A stretch of 8,823 nucleotides of DNA, taken from Anaerolineaceae bacterium (GTDB taxonomy: Bacteria > Chloroflexota > Anaerolineae > Anaerolineales > Anaerolineaceae). The stretch spans positions 1 through 8,823 of the forward strand of contig WOZB01000245.1 in assembly GCA_011620445.1 (NCBI GenBank), in the 5' to 3' direction. Positions 7,282 to 8,823 of this stretch are shown piece after piece. The position numbers and the translations under genes were made by a program. The stretch's first letter is position 1; the number at the start of each line of letters is the position of its first letter. Below the pieces are notes generated by a model, which did no database searches, had not been told where the DNA came from, and was given only the letters and a program-made list of their open reading frames with translations.

Positions 7282-7530
7282 ATGGAAACAAAAGAATTGG
7301 TCGTATATGGCACTAGCTGGTGCGGTTCGACTCGCTCGGTGAGGCGATATCTCGAAGCTAATGGGTTTGCCTATACTTGGGTTGATATCGATAGCGACCG
7401 GGAAGGGCGAGCGTTTTTGCTCAATATCACCGGGGGCTACGCTAGCGTTCCTACGCTCGTCTTTCCAGACGGCAGTGTTTTAGTGGAACCAACCATGATC
7501 GCCCTGAACAAGAAGATGCAGCCAGAGTAA
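7282..7530 (+). CDS. Monothiol glutaredoxin/mycoredoxin-like protein
   Basis: This is an 82-residue thioredoxin-fold protein of the glutaredoxin class. It shows ELVVYGTSWCGSTRS near the N-terminus, the cis-proline motif SVPT (P57) and the downstream FPDGSVLVEP typical of mycoredoxin-like proteins. The active site is C14-G15-S16-T17, so Thr replaces the second cysteine of CxxC. C14 is the only cysteine in the protein. It may still work by a monothiol mechanism on mixed disulfides with a low-molecular-weight thiol, or may have lost reductase activity. Its substrate is unknown. ATG 7282 is preferred; a TTG at 7276 is in frame, and neither has a clear Shine-Dalgarno sequence. It lies 23 bases after the membrane-protein gene, so shared transcription is likely. 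Confidence 0.85.
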   Translation: METKELVVYGTSWCGSTRSVRRYLEANGFAYTWVDIDSDREGRAFLLNITGGYASVPTLVFPDGSVLVEPTMIALNKKMQPE

Positions 7531-7569
7531 TTTCAGCTTTCCAAAACAATTTTCACTCTAGTCCCATAA

Positions 7570-7598
7570 AATAAGCCTGGCAAGAAGCCAGGCTTATT
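7570..7598. terminator. Strong bidirectional terminator
   Basis: AATAAGCCTGGC (7570-7581) and GCCAGGCTTATT (7587-7598) form a perfect 12-bp stem with the loop AAGAA, between convergent genes. On the minus strand the stem runs into TTATTTTATG, a good T-tract for ending rplY. On the plus strand it is followed by TTATTCGTTTAATG, less ideal but adequate for ending the redoxin transcript. Confidence 0.88.
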
Positions 7599-7619
7599 CG
7601 TTTAATGTTGAGGGGAGAA

Positions 7620-8273
7620 TTACTTCTCTTCGACTTCTTCTTCCTTCTTACCCTTTTCAAGGACTTCAGGTTCAACTTCGGCTTCTTCAACCTCGGCTTC
7701 AGCTTCTTGTGCCGGGCGTCCAACGGAAACCACAACTTCTTCGGCTGGGGTGAGGACAGTAACCTTGTCACCAAGGTTCAGGTCGGCAACGGTGATCTCA
7801 TCATCAGGTGTAGCTAGCCTGGTAACGTCAACTTCAATACGTTCTGGAAGATCGGATGGGAAAGCTTCAACTTCAACGCGTTCCACACCCTGGTTGAGGA
7901 TGTAATCACCCAGTTTGAGAACCGGTGCTTCACCAACAATATGGATATCAATGACTGCCTTCAGTTTTTCGGTCATGGAAACGGCCAGAAAATCCACGTG
8001 CAGGGGGCGGCTGTAAATAACATCGCGTTGGATATCGCGGATGATGGCTTTGTGCAAGACACCATCAACATCAATGTTGATGACGCTGGACCCGGTCAGT
8101 TTGCCGAGTTTTAGGCCAACTTCGTGGGCATCCATTTGGATCGGGAAAGCCTCGAGATGGCGGCCATAAATGACCCCAGGCAGTTTGCCTGCGCGGCGCA
8201 ACTTGGCAACCTGCTTGCCGATGATGGCGCGCTTTTCAGCTTTAACGGTAACTTCTGCTTTTGTACTTGACAT
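7620..8273 (-). CDS. rplY: 50S ribosomal protein L25, CTC/TL5 type
   Basis: L25 binds 5S rRNA in the central protuberance of the large subunit. The long form is also known as general stress protein Ctc or TL5. The 217-residue protein has an N-terminal 5S-binding domain (about 5-95) with GKQVAKLRRAGKLPGVIYG (19-37) and RPLHVDFLAVSMTEKL (89-104) at its end. A beta-rich C-terminal domain follows (about 103-187) with IVGEAPV and DLPERIEVDV. Residues 188-217 form a tail made largely of Glu, Ala, Val and Lys, probably disordered. The ATG at 8271-8273 has AAAGGA 7 bases upstream. The gene stands alone with its own promoter and terminator, and has no pth neighbour here, a common partner of ctc. Confidence 0.96.
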   Translation of the reverse strand: MSSTKAEVTVKAEKRAIIGKQVAKLRRAGKLPGVIYGRHLEAFPIQMDAHEVGLKLGKLTGSSVINIDVDGVLHKAIIRDIQRDVIYSRPLHVDFLAVSMTEKLKAVIDIHIVGEAPVLKLGDYILNQGVERVEVEAFPSDLPERIEVDVTRLATPDDEITVADLNLGDKVTVLTPAEEVVVSVGRPAQEAEAEVEEAEVEPEVLEKGKKEEEVEEK

Positions 8274-8350
8274 TTAGTTTTCCTTTCGGGCGCCTCTTAC
8301 CCCAGCGGGGCTACCTTCACCCTTTGCATTACCAGAGAAATTTCTGGCGA
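8274..8350 (-). other. Structured 5' leader of rplY
   Basis: The inferred leader of about 75 nt can form two small hairpins. One is CCAGA/TCTGG (8347-8343 with 8336-8332, 6-base loop) at the extreme 5' end. The other is CCCC/GGGG (8310-8307 with 8303-8300, 3-base loop) about 15 bases before the ribosome binding site. It could affect mRNA stability or allow protein feedback, but no known leader family is recognised. Confidence 0.35.
8281..8286 (-). promoter_or_regulatory. Ribosome binding site of rplY
   Basis: On the minus strand AAAGGA lies 7 bases before the ATG (8273). This supports the chosen start and is the only good site nearby. Confidence 0.7.
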
Positions 8351-8356
8351 GGTCAA

Positions 8357-8385
8357 ATTTTATGTTAGAAGGGAAGCCGCGTCAA
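8357..8385 (-). promoter_or_regulatory. Sigma-70-type promoter of rplY
   Basis: On the minus strand TTGACG (8385-8380) and TAAAAT (8362-8357) are separated by exactly 17 bases. Each hexamer matches consensus at five of six positions. Transcription should start near 8350. This is the best promoter in the window and suits a highly expressed ribosomal-protein gene. Confidence 0.75.
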
Positions 8386-8410
8386 GAGTTAGGGTTAAAT
8401 CGACACTTAA

Positions 8411-8439
8411 TTTGGCCTGATAATAAGGACCAGGCCAAA
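8411..8439 (-). terminator. Second hairpin downstream of the right-edge gene
   Basis: TTTGGCCTG (8411-8419) and CAGGCCAAA (8431-8439) form a perfect 9-bp stem with an 11-base loop. On the minus strand it is followed by TTAAG, a poor T-tract. It may be a back-up terminator after the hairpin at 8450-8475, just before the rplY promoter. Confidence 0.5.
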
Positions 8440-8449
8440 AATACATGAT

Positions 8450-8475
8450 GGCCAGACACTTTTTTGTGCCTGGCC
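8450..8475 (-). terminator. First terminator hairpin of the right-edge gene
   Basis: On the minus strand GGCCAGGCAC pairs with GTGTCTGGCC around a loop of six A. That makes a 10-bp stem with one G-U pair; on the plus strand the same position is an A/C mismatch, so the structure favours minus-strand RNA. ATCATGTATTTTT follows. It starts 32 bases after the stop codon of the minus-strand gene at the right edge. Confidence 0.65.
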
Positions 8476-8507
8476 TTGAATTCTAGTTTGACAGGAAGGT
8501 TACGTGC

Positions 8508-8823
8508 CTAACCCTCGGTTTTCGTGTCCTTACTCTGCTCTTGAACAGTGCTTGATTTGGCAGACGCAAGAACTTCTGAGGGCTTTTCCTTCAGGCTTTT
8601 TAAAATCTCTTCTCTGATGCTTTTGGATTCTTCGCTCAGTTCTCTTTTTGTATCATTCAGCTGCACATTCAGTTTATCCGAAAGTAATAAGGTGAGCAAA
8701 CCCTCCATGACGTTGCCATTCGAGCCGCTGCCATTTTCGCTGCCACCATTGACGACAACCCTGGGGACCACATCCACACGAGCTGTTTGGATGGCTTCCG
8801 CAAAACGGTTCATAACTTCCTGG
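8508..8823 (-). CDS. C-terminal part of a possible SPFH/flotillin-like protein
   Basis: Only the last 105 or so residues are visible. The frame stays open through the right edge (QEVMNRFAEA...), so the ATG at 8813 is probably an internal Met, not the start. AEAIQTARVDVVPRVVVNGG, followed by a Gly/Ser/Asn-rich linker and NVMEGLLTLLLSDKL, resembles the C-terminal end of bacterial flotillin-like (SPFH) membrane scaffold proteins as I recall them. This is a weak match without the SPFH domain itself. The final 55 residues are rich in Lys, Glu and Ser and look helical or coiled-coil (about LNDTKRELSEESKSIREEIL), ending in a charged tail. No transmembrane segment lies in this part. It could equally be an unrelated helical protein. 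Two hairpins follow the TAG stop. Confidence 0.6.
   Translation of the reverse strand, partial: QEVMNRFAEAIQTARVDVVPRVVVNGGSENGSGSNGNVMEGLLTLLLSDKLNVQLNDTKRELSEESKSIREEILKSLKEKPSEVLASAKSSTVQEQSKDTKTEG

Noticed and set aside
8488..8493. Perfect TTGACA on the plus strand
   Set aside because: No -10-like hexamer lies 16-18 bases downstream and no plus-strand gene follows.

Overview
The window holds ordinary chromosomal housekeeping DNA, probably from a member of Chloroflexota and most likely class Anaerolineae. That assignment is an inference from the style of the proteins: the AlaRS insertion, the CTC-type L25 with an acidic tail, and the glutaredoxin-like protein. No rRNA marker is present. 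I see no tRNA or rRNA gene, CRISPR array, transposase, phage gene or defence system, and no convincing new multi-gene system.

Layout. Positions 1-5349 (+) carry alaS (alanyl-tRNA synthetase) and mutS (mismatch repair ATPase), which overlap by one base (TGATG) and form an operon behind a TATAAT box at 24-29. A 243-bp convergent gap follows. It holds a hairpin at the mutS stop, an 80-bp element with terminal inverted repeats, and a likely fmt terminator. fmt (methionyl-tRNA formyltransferase) lies on the minus strand at 5593-6513. A 265-bp divergent spacer separates it from a plus-strand pair: a small proline/glutamine-rich membrane protein resembling DUF4870/Tic20-like proteins (6779-7258), then a single-cysteine glutaredoxin/mycoredoxin-like protein (7282-7530). 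A strong bidirectional terminator (7570-7598) separates these from rplY/ctc (ribosomal protein L25) on the minus strand at 7620-8273. L25 has a good promoter of its own (TTGACG-17-TAAAAT) and a leader of about 75 nt. Two consecutive hairpins at 8411-8475 separate that promoter from the 3' end of another minus-strand gene, possibly an SPFH/flotillin-like protein, which runs off the right edge.

Functional picture. AlaRS charges tRNA-Ala, Fmt formylates initiator Met-tRNA, and L25 binds 5S rRNA, so translation dominates; MutS adds DNA repair. The membrane protein and the redoxin are not obviously tied to these roles. The points most worth a second look are the 80-bp inverted-repeat element, the loss of the second active-site cysteine in the redoxin, a Cys/His cluster inside the AlaRS catalytic domain, the paired GGCC-core hairpins, and the similar promoter layout of alaS and the membrane-protein gene.
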